A stretch of 35,520 nucleotides of DNA from an uncultured Monoglobus sp. (GCA_947630505.1 CANRHV010000027.1:1-35520); one strand, 5' to 3'. Shown: positions 1-9,061, counted from the first letter of the stretch. Notes: generated from the sequence alone by a model not told the origin. Made by a program: numbers and translations.

Positions 1-1340
1 GCGGGGATCCTTCCTCCTCTGTTGATAAAGTCCTCCGCGCTGTGGTGATGCACCCGCATGACCGGGGCCTCTCCCAGAAGGCCGCCGAACTCCAGCTTGT
101 CGCCCACCTTCTTGCCCGCGGCGGGGATTATTCTCACTGCGGTCGTTTTCTGGTTTATAACTCCGATTGCCATTTCGTCGGCAATTATAGCCGATATGGT
201 CGAGGCCGGCGTATCACCGGGAATGGCTATCATATCAAGTCCGACCGAGCACACGCAGGTCATTGCCTCGAGCTTGTCGAGTGTGAGCGCTCCGCTCCTT
301 GCCGCACTTATCATGCCCGCGTCCTCGCTGACCGGGATAAATGCTCCGCTCAGGCCACCGACGTAGCTCGACGCCATAACGCCGCCTTTTTTTACCGCGT
401 CGTTAAGCAGCGCGAGAGCCGCCGTAGTGCCGTGACAGCCGCATTTTTCAAGACCCATTTCTTCCAATATATATGCCACGCTGTCGCCTATCTCAGGCGT
501 GGGCGCAAGGGACAGATCGACGATACCATAGGGAACGCCAAGCATCTTTGACGCCTCTTTCGCAACCAGCTGGCCCATTCGGGTGATCTTGAACGCGGTG
601 TTTTTTATCGTCTCGGCCACGGCGCCGAAGTCCTCGCCGCGCACCTGTTCGAGCGCGCGTTTCACAACGCCCGGGCCGCTAACGCCAACGTTTATGACCG
701 AGCTGCCCTCGCCCACTCCGTGGAACGCACCCGCCATGAATGGGTTGTCCTCGACCGGGTTGGCGAACACCACAAATTTGGCGCAGCCCAGCGAGTCGTT
801 GTCCTTTGACATGTCGGACATCTTTTTGATTATCTCGCCCATCTCTTTGACCGCGTCCATATTTATGCCTGCCTTGGTGGTGGCGACGCCGACCGACGAG
901 CAGACGTAGTCGGTGGTCGACAGCGCCTCGGGGATAGAGGCGATCAGCTTTCTGTCCGACTCGGTATAGCCCTTGTATACCAGCGCCGAATATCCGCCGA
1001 TAAAGTTGATGCCCAGCGTTTTCGCGGCTCTGTCAAGGGTTTTTGCGAAGGGTATGTAGTCGTCGGTTCTGCTCGCCGCGGTCACAAGGGATACGGGCGT
1101 TACCGAGATCCTCTTGTTTATGATCGGGATACCGTACCGTCTGCCGATCTCCTCTCCGACGGGAACCAGGTTCTCGGCGGTCTTTGTGATCTTGTCGTAT
1201 ATCTTTCGGCAGGCCGCCTCGGGATTTTCGTCCGCGCAGTCAAGCAGGGATATTCCCATGGTTATGGTCCTGATATCCAGATGCTGGTCGCGGATCATTT
1301 TTATGGTCTCGGTAATTTCTTTTGTGTTTATATTAATCAT
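1..1340 (-). CDS. PFL family protein (UPF0210/DUF711), C-terminus cut by window edge
   Basis: The frame is open from an ATG at 1340 to the window edge, 446 codons. The family is normally about 450 residues, so only the last few are missing. The translation begins [20 protein letters not shown] and near the end reads [18 protein letters not shown] followed by [10 protein letters not shown], both characteristic of UPF0210. A glycine-rich middle section ([20 protein letters not shown]) is also conserved. The start is supported by AAAGGAAA eight bases upstream. The family is thought to be cytoplasmic and has some resemblance to pyruvate-formate-lyase-like folds, but I know of no firmly established reaction. 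It lies 26 bp after the ACT-domain gene, a pairing common in Firmicutes, so the two are probably co-transcribed and perhaps functionally linked. Confidence 0.93.
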   Translation of the reverse strand, partial: MININTKEITETIKMIRDQHLDIRTITMGISLLDCADENPEAACRKIYDKITKTAENLVPVGEEIGRRYGIPIINKRISVTPVSLVTAASRTDDYIPFAKTLDRAAKTLGINFIGGYSALVYKGYTESDRKLIASIPEALSTTDYVCSSVGVATTKAGINMDAVKEMGEIIKKMSDMSKDNDSLGCAKFVVFANPVEDNPFMAGAFHGVGEGSSVINVGVSGPGVVKRALEQVRGEDFGAVAETIKNTAFKITRMGQLVAKEASKMLGVPYGIVDLSLAPTPEIGDSVAYILEEMGLEKCGCHGTTAALALLNDAVKKGGVMASSYVGGLSGAFIPVSEDAGMISAARSGALTLDKLEAMTCVCSVGLDMIAIPGDTPASTISAIIADEMAIGVINQKTTAVRIIPAAGKKVGDKLEFGGLLGEAPVMRVHHHSAEDFINRGGRIP

Positions 1341-1366
1341 AACTGTTTCCTTTCGAAATACGCAAA

Positions 1367-1636
1367 TTAAATTCTGTGCATCGACTTAAAAATATCCTCG
1401 TGCTGTATTCTGATCTCGACGCCAACCTCGTCGCCCATTTTGTTGAGCCTGTCGGCGATCTCTCCGAACTCCAGCTTTGATGCGCTCAGGTCGACCATCA
1501 TTACCATGGTGAAAATATTCCGAACGATCGTCTGGTTGATATCCAGAATATTTATATCGTTCTCGTACAGAAAACCGCTGACCTTGGCGATTATTCCTTT
1601 TTGGTCTATTCCCATAACCGAGAGTATTGCATTCAT
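1367..1636 (-). CDS. ACT domain-containing protein (UPF0237 family)
   Basis: This 89-residue protein is a single ACT domain. It starts [20 protein letters not shown], where the D-x-K-G-I-I-A loop is the usual ligand-binding turn between the first strand and helix, and continues with the [11 protein letters not shown] strand. ACT domains bind small effectors, often amino acids, as dimers. The length matches UPF0237 proteins of about 90 residues. AAAGGAG precedes the ATG. It sits directly upstream of the PFL/UPF0210 gene and 44 bp after tspO, so it probably belongs to the same transcript. The ligand is unknown. A regulatory or sensor role for the PFL partner is an inference from conserved adjacency. 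Confidence 0.92.
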   Translation of the reverse strand: MNAILSVMGIDQKGIIAKVSGFLYENDINILDINQTIVRNIFTMVMMVDLSASKLEFGEIADRLNKMGDEVGVEIRIQHEDIFKSMHRI

Positions 1637-1680
1637 AGTTTTCTCCTTTGTGTTTTTATATTAATTTGTATATTTATCTC

Positions 1681-2157
1681 TTAATTCAGGATCGCGATTC
1701 CCGCCGTGAGATACAGCGCGAACAAGCTCCATAGCAGGTATGGCACCAGCAGATACGCCGCCGGCTTTGATATTTTAAAGAACACGAATATATTCGCCGC
1801 GATGAGCGCGATCAGCATTATCAGCCACACGACCGCGAAATTAAACGCGCGGAAGTCGAAAAATATTATAGTCCACGCAAAGTTAAACGCGAGCTGCAGA
1901 CCGAAGATCATATAACCCAGCGACTTCAGCTGCTGCGGCGCGCTCGACATTCTCACGAGATACAGCGAAACGCCCATCAAAAAGTACAGCACGCTCCACA
2001 CGATGCCGAAAAGATACGACGGCGGCGACAGCGGCGGATTTTTGATCTCCGAGTATATATCCATTTGGTTCTTTGTCAGCAGCCACGAAAGAAACGCGGC
2101 TCCGAACGGTATCAGCAGACATACAAGGAATTTCTTTAAGTTAAACGTTTTGAACAT
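1681..2157 (-). CDS. tspO: TspO/MBR family membrane protein
   Basis: The 158-residue protein has five predicted hydrophobic helices and the TspO/MBR signature: LSPPSYLFGIVWSVLYFLMG (about residues 43-62), NFAWTIIFF in the fourth helix, and AAYLLVPYLLWSLFALYLT near the end. TspO proteins bind tetrapyrroles and sterol-like ligands in the membrane, and their bacterial role is still debated. An in-frame GTG at 2166 gives three more residues, but AGGTG lies six bases before the ATG at 2157 and overlaps the region of the GTG start, so the ATG is preferred. The gene follows the HAD phosphatase by 56 bp and precedes the ACT gene by 44 bp on the same strand, consistent with an operon. Confidence 0.93.
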   Translation of the reverse strand: MFKTFNLKKFLVCLLIPFGAAFLSWLLTKNQMDIYSEIKNPPLSPPSYLFGIVWSVLYFLMGVSLYLVRMSSAPQQLKSLGYMIFGLQLAFNFAWTIIFFDFRAFNFAVVWLIMLIALIAANIFVFFKISKPAAYLLVPYLLWSLFALYLTAGIAILN

Positions 2158-2213
2158 ACATATCACCTCAAAATAATATTTGTATTATTGTATGTTTAAA
2201 ACAGTTATTTATA

Positions 2214-3011
2214 CTAAATCAAGCCGAAATGCTCAAGTCCGCGGGTCACGCCCTCGTGCACCACCGACTCGGTAACATATCCGCCGATCTTGTCAAGCCT
2301 TTTGGCGTGGCGCTCCATTATCACCGGATTGCCGACCGCCGTCAGCATGTCGTAATCATTTTCGCCGTCTCCGAACGCGTAGGTGTCGCGGATATCTAGG
2401 CCGTACGCCTTTATAACGGCGTTGATACCGTACGCCTTTGTGATGTATTTTTTCACCAGGTCGCCGGAGGGATTCGAGCGGTGGCGGGTTATGTTATATT
2501 TATCGCCGAATTTTTCGAGCAGCTTTTTATAGCTCTCATCACCCTCGTATGTAAACATCAGCTTGTTGGCCGACACTATCTCTGGGTCGTCGGGGAACTC
2601 GTAAAAGCAGCTCATGTCCAGGTTGAAGTTGTTCATCATTCTGATGAAGCCCTCGTTGTGCCTTAACCCGAAATAGCATTTCTCGTCATTCTCGGTCACA
2701 AAGCCGTATCCGTTCTCATCGAAATAGTCTTTAAGCTCCAGCAGATCGGCGGTCGATATCTTGTCGTCTATAACAAACTCATTATCGACCACGGCGCAGG
2801 CTCCGTTTGACGTCACATAGCAGTCGAAGTCAAAGCTGATCTTCGGCACGTAGCACCTGGCTCTGCCCGTGGCGAGGCAGGTCATGTATCCGTTCTGTTT
2901 CAGACGCTCGATCGAATTTTTTGTGGCGTCGGTCGGCTCGAAAAGATCCTCCCTCTCGTCGACCAGCGTACCGTCAAAATCAAAGAACACCGCGCCCTTA
3001 TACTTCCTCAT
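2214..3011 (-). CDS. HAD-superfamily Cof-type phosphatase
   Basis: The 265-residue protein belongs to the Cof/IIB branch of the HAD hydrolases. Motif I is FFDFDGTLVD, with nucleophile Asp11 and acid/base Asp13. A cap domain follows, a conserved Lys lies in VKKYITKAYG, and motif IV is GDGENDYDML at about residues 214-223. The length of about 265 is normal. Such enzymes dephosphorylate sugar phosphates, nucleotides or flavin precursors in the cytoplasm, and the sequence does not reveal the substrate. AAAGGAG lies seven bases before the ATG at 3011. An in-frame GTG at 3017 would almost touch the ribosome binding site and was rejected. It is the first gene behind the promoter at 3036-3064. Confidence 0.92.
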   Translation of the reverse strand: MRKYKGAVFFDFDGTLVDEREDLFEPTDATKNSIERLKQNGYMTCLATGRARCYVPKISFDFDCYVTSNGACAVVDNEFVIDDKISTADLLELKDYFDENGYGFVTENDEKCYFGLRHNEGFIRMMNNFNLDMSCFYEFPDDPEIVSANKLMFTYEGDESYKKLLEKFGDKYNITRHRSNPSGDLVKKYITKAYGINAVIKAYGLDIRDTYAFGDGENDYDMLTAVGNPVIMERHAKRLDKIGGYVTESVVHEGVTRGLEHFGLI

Positions 3012-3035
3012 AGTCACACTCCTTTAGCACATACA

Positions 3036-3064
3036 ATAATACACCAACCGCCGCGGTTTTTCAA
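3036..3064 (-). promoter_or_regulatory. Sigma-A promoter of the HAD-tspO-ACT-PFL operon, with a palindrome in the spacer
   Basis: On the minus strand TTGAAA (3059-3064) and TATTAT (3036-3041) are separated by exactly 17 bp. The spacer contains the perfect palindrome AACCGC-G-GCGGTT (3046-3058), a plausible repressor site. The leader to the HAD start is about 20 bases. Confidence 0.7.
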
Positions 3065-3093
3065 CATGTTTTATAAATTTTGTTTATTTTTCC

Positions 3094-3124
3094 CAAAAGA
3101 AAATAGGGCGGATATTATCCGCCC
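3094..3124 (-). terminator. Rho-independent terminator of the large secreted-protein gene
   Basis: The inverted repeat gggcggat / atccgccc (3106-3113 and 3117-3124, loop of 3) is followed on the minus strand by TATTTTCTTTT. It lies about 200 bp past the stop of the 1845-residue gene and just upstream of the HAD promoter, insulating the two units. Confidence 0.8.
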
Positions 3125-3130
3125 ATTTTG

Positions 3131-3315
3131 CCTCGCCCCTTGGGGAGAGGTGGATTTCCGCCAACGGCGGAAAGACGGAGAGGGGTTAACAATGTGATTT
3201 GGAAAACAAACCCCTCTCAGTCTGCGGACAAGCCGCAGACAGCTCTCCCCAAGAGGCGAGCCTTATATCATCCGCCTGCCCTAATCGCTATTCACTAATC
3301 GCTAATCACTACGTT
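3131..3315. repeat. Dispersed palindromic repeat, composite copy
   Basis: Two hairpin-forming modules face each other. Module A (3132-3187) has outer arms ctcgccccttggggagag and gagagggg around the hairpin tttccgcc-aac-ggcggaaa. Module B (3209-3260) carries cccctctcagtctgcgg, acaag, then ccgcagacagctctcccc. The ends of A and B are themselves inverted copies, so the whole can fold as one long palindrome. A tail of near-repeats of gcgattagt, read on the minus strand, follows at 3281-3313. Module B and the tail recur in opposite orientation at 30101-30231. Similar light palindromes are common non-coding repeats in Oscillospiraceae-type genomes. No transposase is present. Confidence 0.8.
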
Positions 3316-3322
3316 GTTTTTT

Positions 3323-6300
3323 CTATAACTCCTTCTCCGCGGGGTCGGACACCGGCATTATATTTTTCGTTGAGTTCCAGATCATGACTTTTACTTTTTT
3401 CGGTTTCGCGCCATTTATCGGCAAATACGCCTCACTTATCGCGCCCTCGGGCGTTGTTCCGTCCTCGGTCGGCGCGGCTCCGGTGACATCAAGCGTCGTA
3501 AATCCCGCCAGAGTTCCGTCCTCGCCGTAGGCCGCGATCATCAGCGTCTCGGTCTCGCCCTCGGACAGGCAGCCCGATGTGTCAACGCTGACTCTCAGCT
3601 CTCCGCTGTTTCCGCCATACTGCGTATACTCCGCGTTTGTGATGGTCGGCGCCGAGCTCTCGCGCACATATACGCGCACCTTTGCCGACATAGCCGCTCC
3701 GGGCGTCATGTATGTGATCACCGCCTCGCCGTAATTTTTCGCGGTTATCGTTCCGTCGTCCGAGACCGAGGCGACGTCCTCATTATCGGATGAAGCGTAA
3801 ATCGGGAACTCGGTCACGCTCTCGGGATACGCCGTTATATTCGGCTTGAATGACGCGCCGGGCTTGAGCGCCAAACTTTTGGTCTCACTTCTCAGAATCT
3901 GCGCGGTCTGCGGCTTTATCACGCAGCCGCCGCTGTTGTCGTTTTGCGTCTTTTCGGCCGTGCCGCAGCTTACCTCCGCCTTGATAACCGAGCTTCCCTT
4001 TCCGTCAACGAATGTGTAATACTTCGGGTCTAAGTTTATCGTTATCTTTTTGGTCTCGCCGCCCGCTATCTCGCCTATCTCCTCGTCAATTATTATCTCT
4101 CCGTTTTCTCCGGTCACGGTTATTTTGGCTCCGCCCGCGCTCTCGCAGCCCTCGTTTGTCACATACGCCTCCGCTGTTCCGTCGCTGAACACCCTATAAT
4201 CCTTTATCTCAACCGTCAGGTTCGCCGCGCCGAACTCGTTTGACGCCGCGTTGTTCGCCGTGTTTTTCTCGCTGAGACCTTCGCCCGTGACCGCCGCGGT
4301 TATGTTCTGCTTTTCAAACCCCTCGGGCAGCCTTACCGAGACGCTCGCCTCGCCGCTTTCGCCCGCGGGAATATTCACGCTCTGCGCGCCCTCGAAGATA
4401 ACTCCCGACTTCTCGCCCTCAAGCCTTATGTTGAGGCTGCTCAGGTCGGTCTTGGTGTTGTTTGTTATGTCAAGGTTAAATCTCGCGCTCTTTCCGGGCG
4501 TTACCGCGCCGTTGGCATATATCGCGTTTACCGCTATGTCCTCCTCGGGCTCGGTGTGAGTGTATACAAGTCTCGCGCTTGTGGTCGAGCCGTTCTCGTC
4601 GGTGTCAGCCAGTACCGCAGCTGTCTGTATCTCGCCGTTTTGATCGAGCCTCGCGTCCCACGAGCGTATCTTCGCGCTATAGTCGGTTATCTTGACCGGA
4701 TTTGTCCAATTGCCGTTTTCATAATATGACGCGTACAGATTTGAGTTAAATCCGTCCTGCGCCTCGAACACCGCCGCGTTGCCCAGATACATCACCGAAC
4801 CCTCGGCCTTTGTGTCGGTTATATCGGTTATTGAATCGCTTATCCTTTTCAGCTTTCCGTTTTCGGTGAATGCGAGACCGCCGCTTGCTTTGTGCAGGCC
4901 GCTCAGTTCGGTGTTGTTGTCATACAAAGCTTCACCATTGCGGTACAGTATGTTTTCAGAAGTCGTCATATCGCCGTCCTTGTCGGCGATAATATACGCG
5001 TTTCCGTTATACACTGCGCTGTCGCACACCAACGGCAGGTTTTCGAGTACCGCGTTCGTTTCGCCTATCTCTCCGTAATAAACGCTTGTCAGATACACGC
5101 TCTCGCTTGTCTCGTCGGCTCCGGGCATCGGGCTGTCCTTATCGTTTTCGGTGTAGCATATATATGCGGAAGAGTAGTCCGCCTCTATCCTCGGGCTGTA
5201 TTCGTATTTATCTCCGCTTGTGATGCTTTTCGGCTCGCTCCACGCTGTTCCGTCAAACTCGGCGTATTTTATATCGACCGTTTTGGCGATTTGGTAAACA
5301 TCCTCGCTTTCGCTGAGTTTCCGATTCGCGCTCTGCCATACTATCGCCGCGCCGTTTGACGCAGCCTCTATGTCAAACTCAAAGTCGGCAGTTCCGTCAT
5401 TGTCGATTATTTTCGGCTCGCTCCATGTTCCGTTTTCAAGAATACTGTAATACAGCGCGGTCTTGTCGGCGAGCGCCCTTGAGGTGTCGTCGTCGAGCCA
5501 TACCATCATTGTCCGTCCGTCGCTTAAATCAACAAGTCTCACCTGGCTGTAGGGATAGAGATTGCTCTTGACCGTGTCCGGCCCCGCGGCCGCGTCCGCT
5601 GTTTCAAGATAGTCTCTTTGGACGGTCGTCATATTCTCGGGCTCGATATCTACAGTCGCGGCCTCGGCAGCCTCAAAATACGGATATATCTGCGCTCCGG
5701 TCAGCTTCTGCGACTGTCTGAACTCTTTGCCGAGCAGCGTGTACAGCGCGTAAAACCTCGCGGTCAGCGTGACCGTCAGACATTCCTCCAGCTTGGTGAT
5801 CGGGGCCTTGAGGCTCGCCGCTCCCTCGCCCTCTATGCCTACCTCAAGCGACAGCAGCTTTCTTACTCCCAGTCCCACGCCGACCGACGGCGTTATGCTG
5901 AGATCTACCTGTCCGCTCATATTGAATTCGGGCTTTATCGGCGATTCTCTCATAATTTCCCACTTGAGCCCCGATTGCAAAGAGCCCGATACTCCGTATG
6001 AGATATACACCGCGGGCACGGGCGGCAGCGGATAGCTGTTTGACACGCTTCCGTCCAGTATCACCGTGATACCGCCGCTGAGCACCCTCATGCTTTCGTC
6101 GTCGAGCGAGATCTCCATAAATCCGCACACGCTCACCGAGCCCTCAACGCCCAGCTTGCCCGGTGTTTTGGGCCCGTTCTTCTGCTTGAAAAACGCGTCT
6201 CCCTCCTTGCCGGCCGCCAGCTCCGCAAACACTTCTCTGTACGCTTCAAAGGTGTCTTGCCACTCCTCGCTGTCGGCGTCCTCGGGTACGTTTCCGAGAT

Positions 6301-8860
6301 CGCCGCTGCCGCCGATAAGCACCTGAAACGTCCTGTCCTCGGCGTTGTACGCCGTCTTTACAACGTTAAACAAATTCAAATCAAAGTTAAACGGCACGTC
6401 GAGCATGTACACCGGCTTGTTGTTTATTTTAACCGCGGGGCCTTGCAGTCTCGTGTCCTCGCTGTTTCCCGCGAAAAGGTCCTCGGGGTCAACGTCAAAC
6501 GCCTTGACCTTTATCTCGCTCATTTGATTTGGCATAAGGAAAAATCCCGCGTCGGTATATATCGGCGCGCCGCCGTAGTCAATCCTGATGCCGGCCGTCC
6601 TGTTCGAGTTTTTGAACTGCACCACTCCGCTGTCGTCGGTTTCGTAGGAAGCGCCGTCTATATATACCGTGGCGCCGCTTACCGGGTCGCCGCTGACCTC
6701 GTCCGTCACACGAAGCGAGTACGCCGAAGGCTCCCTAGTGGCCTGTGGCTCCGGAGTCGGAACCGGAGGTATGGTAGCGTCCGGGTCGGAGCCTCCGCCT
6801 CCGCCCTCAAGCGGGTATATGTAATATACGTCATTTTCACACCAATATGAACCGCGCACATAAGGCGTGTTGTCGCTGTAATATCCATAGCAATGGGTCC
6901 GGCCGCTTATATCCTTGGTTGAGATCATGCTTGAGCTGTCATAGCTGCACTTAAAATATCCCATAAACGGCGAAGACGCGCTTGCGGTCAATGTTGGTGT
7001 GCCGTCGCCGGGGTTTTCCTGCACTATTCCGCTTATGTAACAGTTGGTACCGTACTCTATTCCGTAAGCATTTCCGTTTGTGGCTGTTACGCTGCCTTGA
7101 ATATTGCAGTTGGCGCTGTCGTCTATTCCGTAAGCATTTCCGTTTGTGGCAGTTATATCGCCGTATACCGCACAATCTGTGCAATTGCTGCTTATTCCAC
7201 CTGCTCCCTTTCCTATTATATTACCATCAATATAGCAATCTGTGCAATTGTAGCTTATTCCACCTGCTACGTTTCCTGTTATATCACCATATATTGCGCT
7301 TCCTGTACAAACGTGGGATATTCCATTAGCACTACCGTTTGTGGCGGTTACGCTGCCTTGAATATTGCAGTTGCTGCCGCTTTCTATTCCTGTTGCACTA
7401 ACTCCGGTTATATTGCCATAAATACAATGTTCGCTGCCGTTCCATATTCCATAAGCCGTGCCGTTTTTGGATGTTATATTGCCCTCAATATAGTTGTCGA
7501 TACCACCGTATATTCCGAAAGTAGAGACTTTGCTGTTTTTAGATGTTATGTCGCCCTTCATATAATTGCCGCTGCCGCCGGATATCCCTTCAACATGATC
7601 ATTTTCGGATGTTATATTACCCTCAATATAATTGTTGTTGCCGTAACGTATTCCGGTTGCTTGGCCGTTTTCGGATATTATATCGCCGTAAGCTATACAG
7701 CTTTCACACCCATCCCCAATTCCAACAGTATAGTTTCTGCCTGTTACATCTCCATAAATTGTACAATCAGAACACTCATACATTGCATCTACACCGCAGC
7801 CGTTTATTCCCGTAAAGCTGACACAATTTGAACAATCAAGCATAATATTTTCGAAGCAATAATCGGTTATTTGTTCAGAAGACTGAGCTGCCGTAAAGGT
7901 TATATTACCGTAATTAGTGCAATTAACACAATTCTGAAATACATAAACTCCTGCATTTATAGAATTAAAAACAACTCCGTCATGCATATTTATGTCAATA
8001 CTGTTTTCACAATTATATCCGTTTGTGATACATCTAAGAGTAGAAGAGTTATATAAACTTTCCTGTGATAAATCCACAAAGTTTATCGCGCCGCTTGTTT
8101 TGCATGAATCCGCAAAAGATTCATATCCTCCCAGGCCTAAAATCTCAAGCATACCATCGTGAGTTTTTGTTAAATTAATATTGATATTCGTCAGATTCAG
8201 ATCCATATAATAATTATTTAACAGCTTACCTGTTTCAAATTCATGTTGCGGATCAAATGAGGTAAATAGGCCAATAGATGCAACTTTTGAAGAGCTAAAA
8301 GGATCAATACAATACTCCGGCTCTTTGGTTATGGTCAGGCCGTTTATCGCGTGATTATTTCCGTTAAATGTGGCGTTGTAGAGCGTCAGAGGCTTCCACT
8401 CAATGCCGGTTATATCTATGTCGTTTTGAAGCTCGTAGTAGCCGCCGTCGTGGCCGTCTATCGCCATAAGCTCCTCGGGGGTCGATATGTAGACCACCTC
8501 GCTGTAGCCCGAATCGGCCGCGGTGACTTCGCCCTCGCCCGGGATCGGAGGTCGGGTGGGCAGATTGTCGGGGTCGAGTTTTTCGTCCGGATCAATCCCC
8601 ATCGCGCGCAGTCTCTCGTCCCTGCGGTTCTTCTCTTCCTCGCGCCGCTTCTCATCCTCGGCGCGGAGCTGCTCCTCTTCCGCTCTGCGCTGCTCAACTT
8701 CGGCCATGCGAGCCTCTTCCTCGGCGCGGAGCTGTTCCTCCTCGGCCTCGCGCGCCGTAAGCTCGTCCGCCGCGGGCAGTTCTCGCGCGAAAACGGTTAT
8801 CCCCGAAAACATCGAGACCGCCAAAGCAAGCGACAAAATCAAACTCAACAATCTTTTCAT
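3323..8860 (-). CDS. Giant secreted multidomain surface protein with beta-helix-like repeats
   Basis: This 1845-residue protein starts at an ATG eight bases after GGAGGT. Residues 1-25 are a signal peptide (MKRLLSLILSLALAVSMFSG...). Residues 32-90 are a highly charged Glu/Arg coiled coil. Residues 120-185 resemble the strand pattern before GLUG-type repeats (YYELQNDIDITGIEWKPL). About 380-617 hold 11 units of 20-24 residues, probably a right-handed beta helix. About 715-760 look like a CNA-B/carboxypeptidase-regulatory fold (SGDPVSGATVYIDG). About 1105-1420 contain sialidase-like propeller repeats (WSEPKIID, WSEPKSIT). Two CARDB-like domains cover about 1440-1630, a Big_2-like domain 1660-1728, and a terminal domain 1735-1845. 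There is no LPxTG or SLH anchor, so it may be released or non-covalently held. The role is unknown; adhesion or glycan binding is a guess from the architecture. A second copy of the terminal-domain type ends the partial gene at 34987. Confidence 0.88.
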   Translation of the reverse strand: MKRLLSLILSLALAVSMFSGITVFARELPAADELTAREAEEEQLRAEEEARMAEVEQRRAEEEQLRAEDEKRREEEKNRRDERLRAMGIDPDEKLDPDNLPTRPPIPGEGEVTAADSGYSEVVYISTPEELMAIDGHDGGYYELQNDIDITGIEWKPLTLYNATFNGNNHAINGLTITKEPEYCIDPFSSSKVASIGLFTSFDPQHEFETGKLLNNYYMDLNLTNININLTKTHDGMLEILGLGGYESFADSCKTSGAINFVDLSQESLYNSSTLRCITNGYNCENSIDINMHDGVVFNSINAGVYVFQNCVNCTNYGNITFTAAQSSEQITDYCFENIMLDCSNCVSFTGINGCGVDAMYECSDCTIYGDVTGRNYTVGIGDGCESCIAYGDIISENGQATGIRYGNNNYIEGNITSENDHVEGISGGSGNYMKGDITSKNSKVSTFGIYGGIDNYIEGNITSKNGTAYGIWNGSEHCIYGNITGVSATGIESGSNCNIQGSVTATNGSANGISHVCTGSAIYGDITGNVAGGISYNCTDCYIDGNIIGKGAGGISSNCTDCAVYGDITATNGNAYGIDDSANCNIQGSVTATNGNAYGIEYGTNCYISGIVQENPGDGTPTLTASASSPFMGYFKCSYDSSSMISTKDISGRTHCYGYYSDNTPYVRGSYWCENDVYYIYPLEGGGGGSDPDATIPPVPTPEPQATREPSAYSLRVTDEVSGDPVSGATVYIDGASYETDDSGVVQFKNSNRTAGIRIDYGGAPIYTDAGFFLMPNQMSEIKVKAFDVDPEDLFAGNSEDTRLQGPAVKINNKPVYMLDVPFNFDLNLFNVVKTAYNAEDRTFQVLIGGSGDLGNVPEDADSEEWQDTFEAYREVFAELAAGKEGDAFFKQKNGPKTPGKLGVEGSVSVCGFMEISLDDESMRVLSGGITVILDGSVSNSYPLPPVPAVYISYGVSGSLQSGLKWEIMRESPIKPEFNMSGQVDLSITPSVGVGLGVRKLLSLEVGIEGEGAASLKAPITKLEECLTVTLTARFYALYTLLGKEFRQSQKLTGAQIYPYFEAAEAATVDIEPENMTTVQRDYLETADAAAGPDTVKSNLYPYSQVRLVDLSDGRTMMVWLDDDTSRALADKTALYYSILENGTWSEPKIIDNDGTADFEFDIEAASNGAAIVWQSANRKLSESEDVYQIAKTVDIKYAEFDGTAWSEPKSITSGDKYEYSPRIEADYSSAYICYTENDKDSPMPGADETSESVYLTSVYYGEIGETNAVLENLPLVCDSAVYNGNAYIIADKDGDMTTSENILYRNGEALYDNNTELSGLHKASGGLAFTENGKLKRISDSITDITDTKAEGSVMYLGNAAVFEAQDGFNSNLYASYYENGNWTNPVKITDYSAKIRSWDARLDQNGEIQTAAVLADTDENGSTTSARLVYTHTEPEEDIAVNAIYANGAVTPGKSARFNLDITNNTKTDLSSLNIRLEGEKSGVIFEGAQSVNIPAGESGEASVSVRLPEGFEKQNITAAVTGEGLSEKNTANNAASNEFGAANLTVEIKDYRVFSDGTAEAYVTNEGCESAGGAKITVTGENGEIIIDEEIGEIAGGETKKITINLDPKYYTFVDGKGSSVIKAEVSCGTAEKTQNDNSGGCVIKPQTAQILRSETKSLALKPGASFKPNITAYPESVTEFPIYASSDNEDVASVSDDGTITAKNYGEAVITYMTPGAAMSAKVRVYVRESSAPTITNAEYTQYGGNSGELRVSVDTSGCLSEGETETLMIAAYGEDGTLAGFTTLDVTGAAPTEDGTTPEGAISEAYLPINGAKPKKVKVMIWNSTKNIMPVSDPAEKEL
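7010..7725 (-). repeat. Eleven in-frame 20-24-residue repeats (beta-helix coils)
   Basis: Each unit begins GI, carries an N/C-rich turn, then an I-x-G-[ND]-[IV]-[TI] strand and often NG-x-A. Examples are GIYGGIDNYIEGNITSKNG and GISYNCTDCYIDGNIIG. Several units, and coils just before them, carry CxxC at the same position (CESC, CTDC twice, CSDC, CSNC, CVNC). The DNA shows long near-identical blocks encoding the NIQGSVTATNG units, pointing to recent internal duplication. A stacked right-handed beta helix with a cysteine ladder is the inferred fold. Confidence 0.8.
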
Positions 8861-9056
8861 AATAATTTACCTCCGGAATATATTTTATAAAAATGCGCGG
8901 CCGCAAATCACGACCGCGCATAAAAAACGCAGCCTTGATTTTATGCTGCCACGCATTCACGTCATGTTTATTTTACAACAGTTATGACAACCAAAGCGTG
9001 CGCTTTTTTCGAAAGCGCAAACCGTTGCAAAAATAAACATATGAAATTACGTGGCA
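8861..9056 (-). promoter_or_regulatory. Structured 5' leader with alternative pairings, candidate riboswitch or attenuator
   Basis: Read on the minus strand, TGCCACG (9050-9056) pairs with CGTGGCA (8947-8953), and ATGTTTATTTT (9030-9040) pairs with AAAATAAACAT (8964-8974). They enclose a hairpin TGCGCTTT/AAAGCGCA (8999-9019). Next, GCATAAAA can pair with TTTTATGC, which shares bases with the 5' arm of a terminator-like hairpin ATGCGCGG/CCGCGCAT (8893-8921) followed by TTTTT. The GGAGGT site comes about 15 bases later. The pairings are seen directly. A switch function is inferred, and I could not match it to a known riboswitch class. Confidence 0.55.
8884..8921 (-). terminator. Terminator-like hairpin inside the leader of the giant protein gene
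   Basis: An 8-bp GC-rich stem ATGCGCGG/CCGCGCAT (8914-8921 with 8893-8900) is followed on the minus strand by TTTTTATAAAA. Because it lies between the promoter and the ribosome binding site, it would act as an attenuator rather than an end-of-gene terminator. Confidence 0.55.
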
Positions 9057-9061
9057 AATTA

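Noticed and set aside
4251-6850. Long open frames on the plus strand opposite the giant protein gene
   Set aside because: They are antisense shadows of a GC-rich coding frame, with biased composition, no ribosome binding sites and no recognisable domains.
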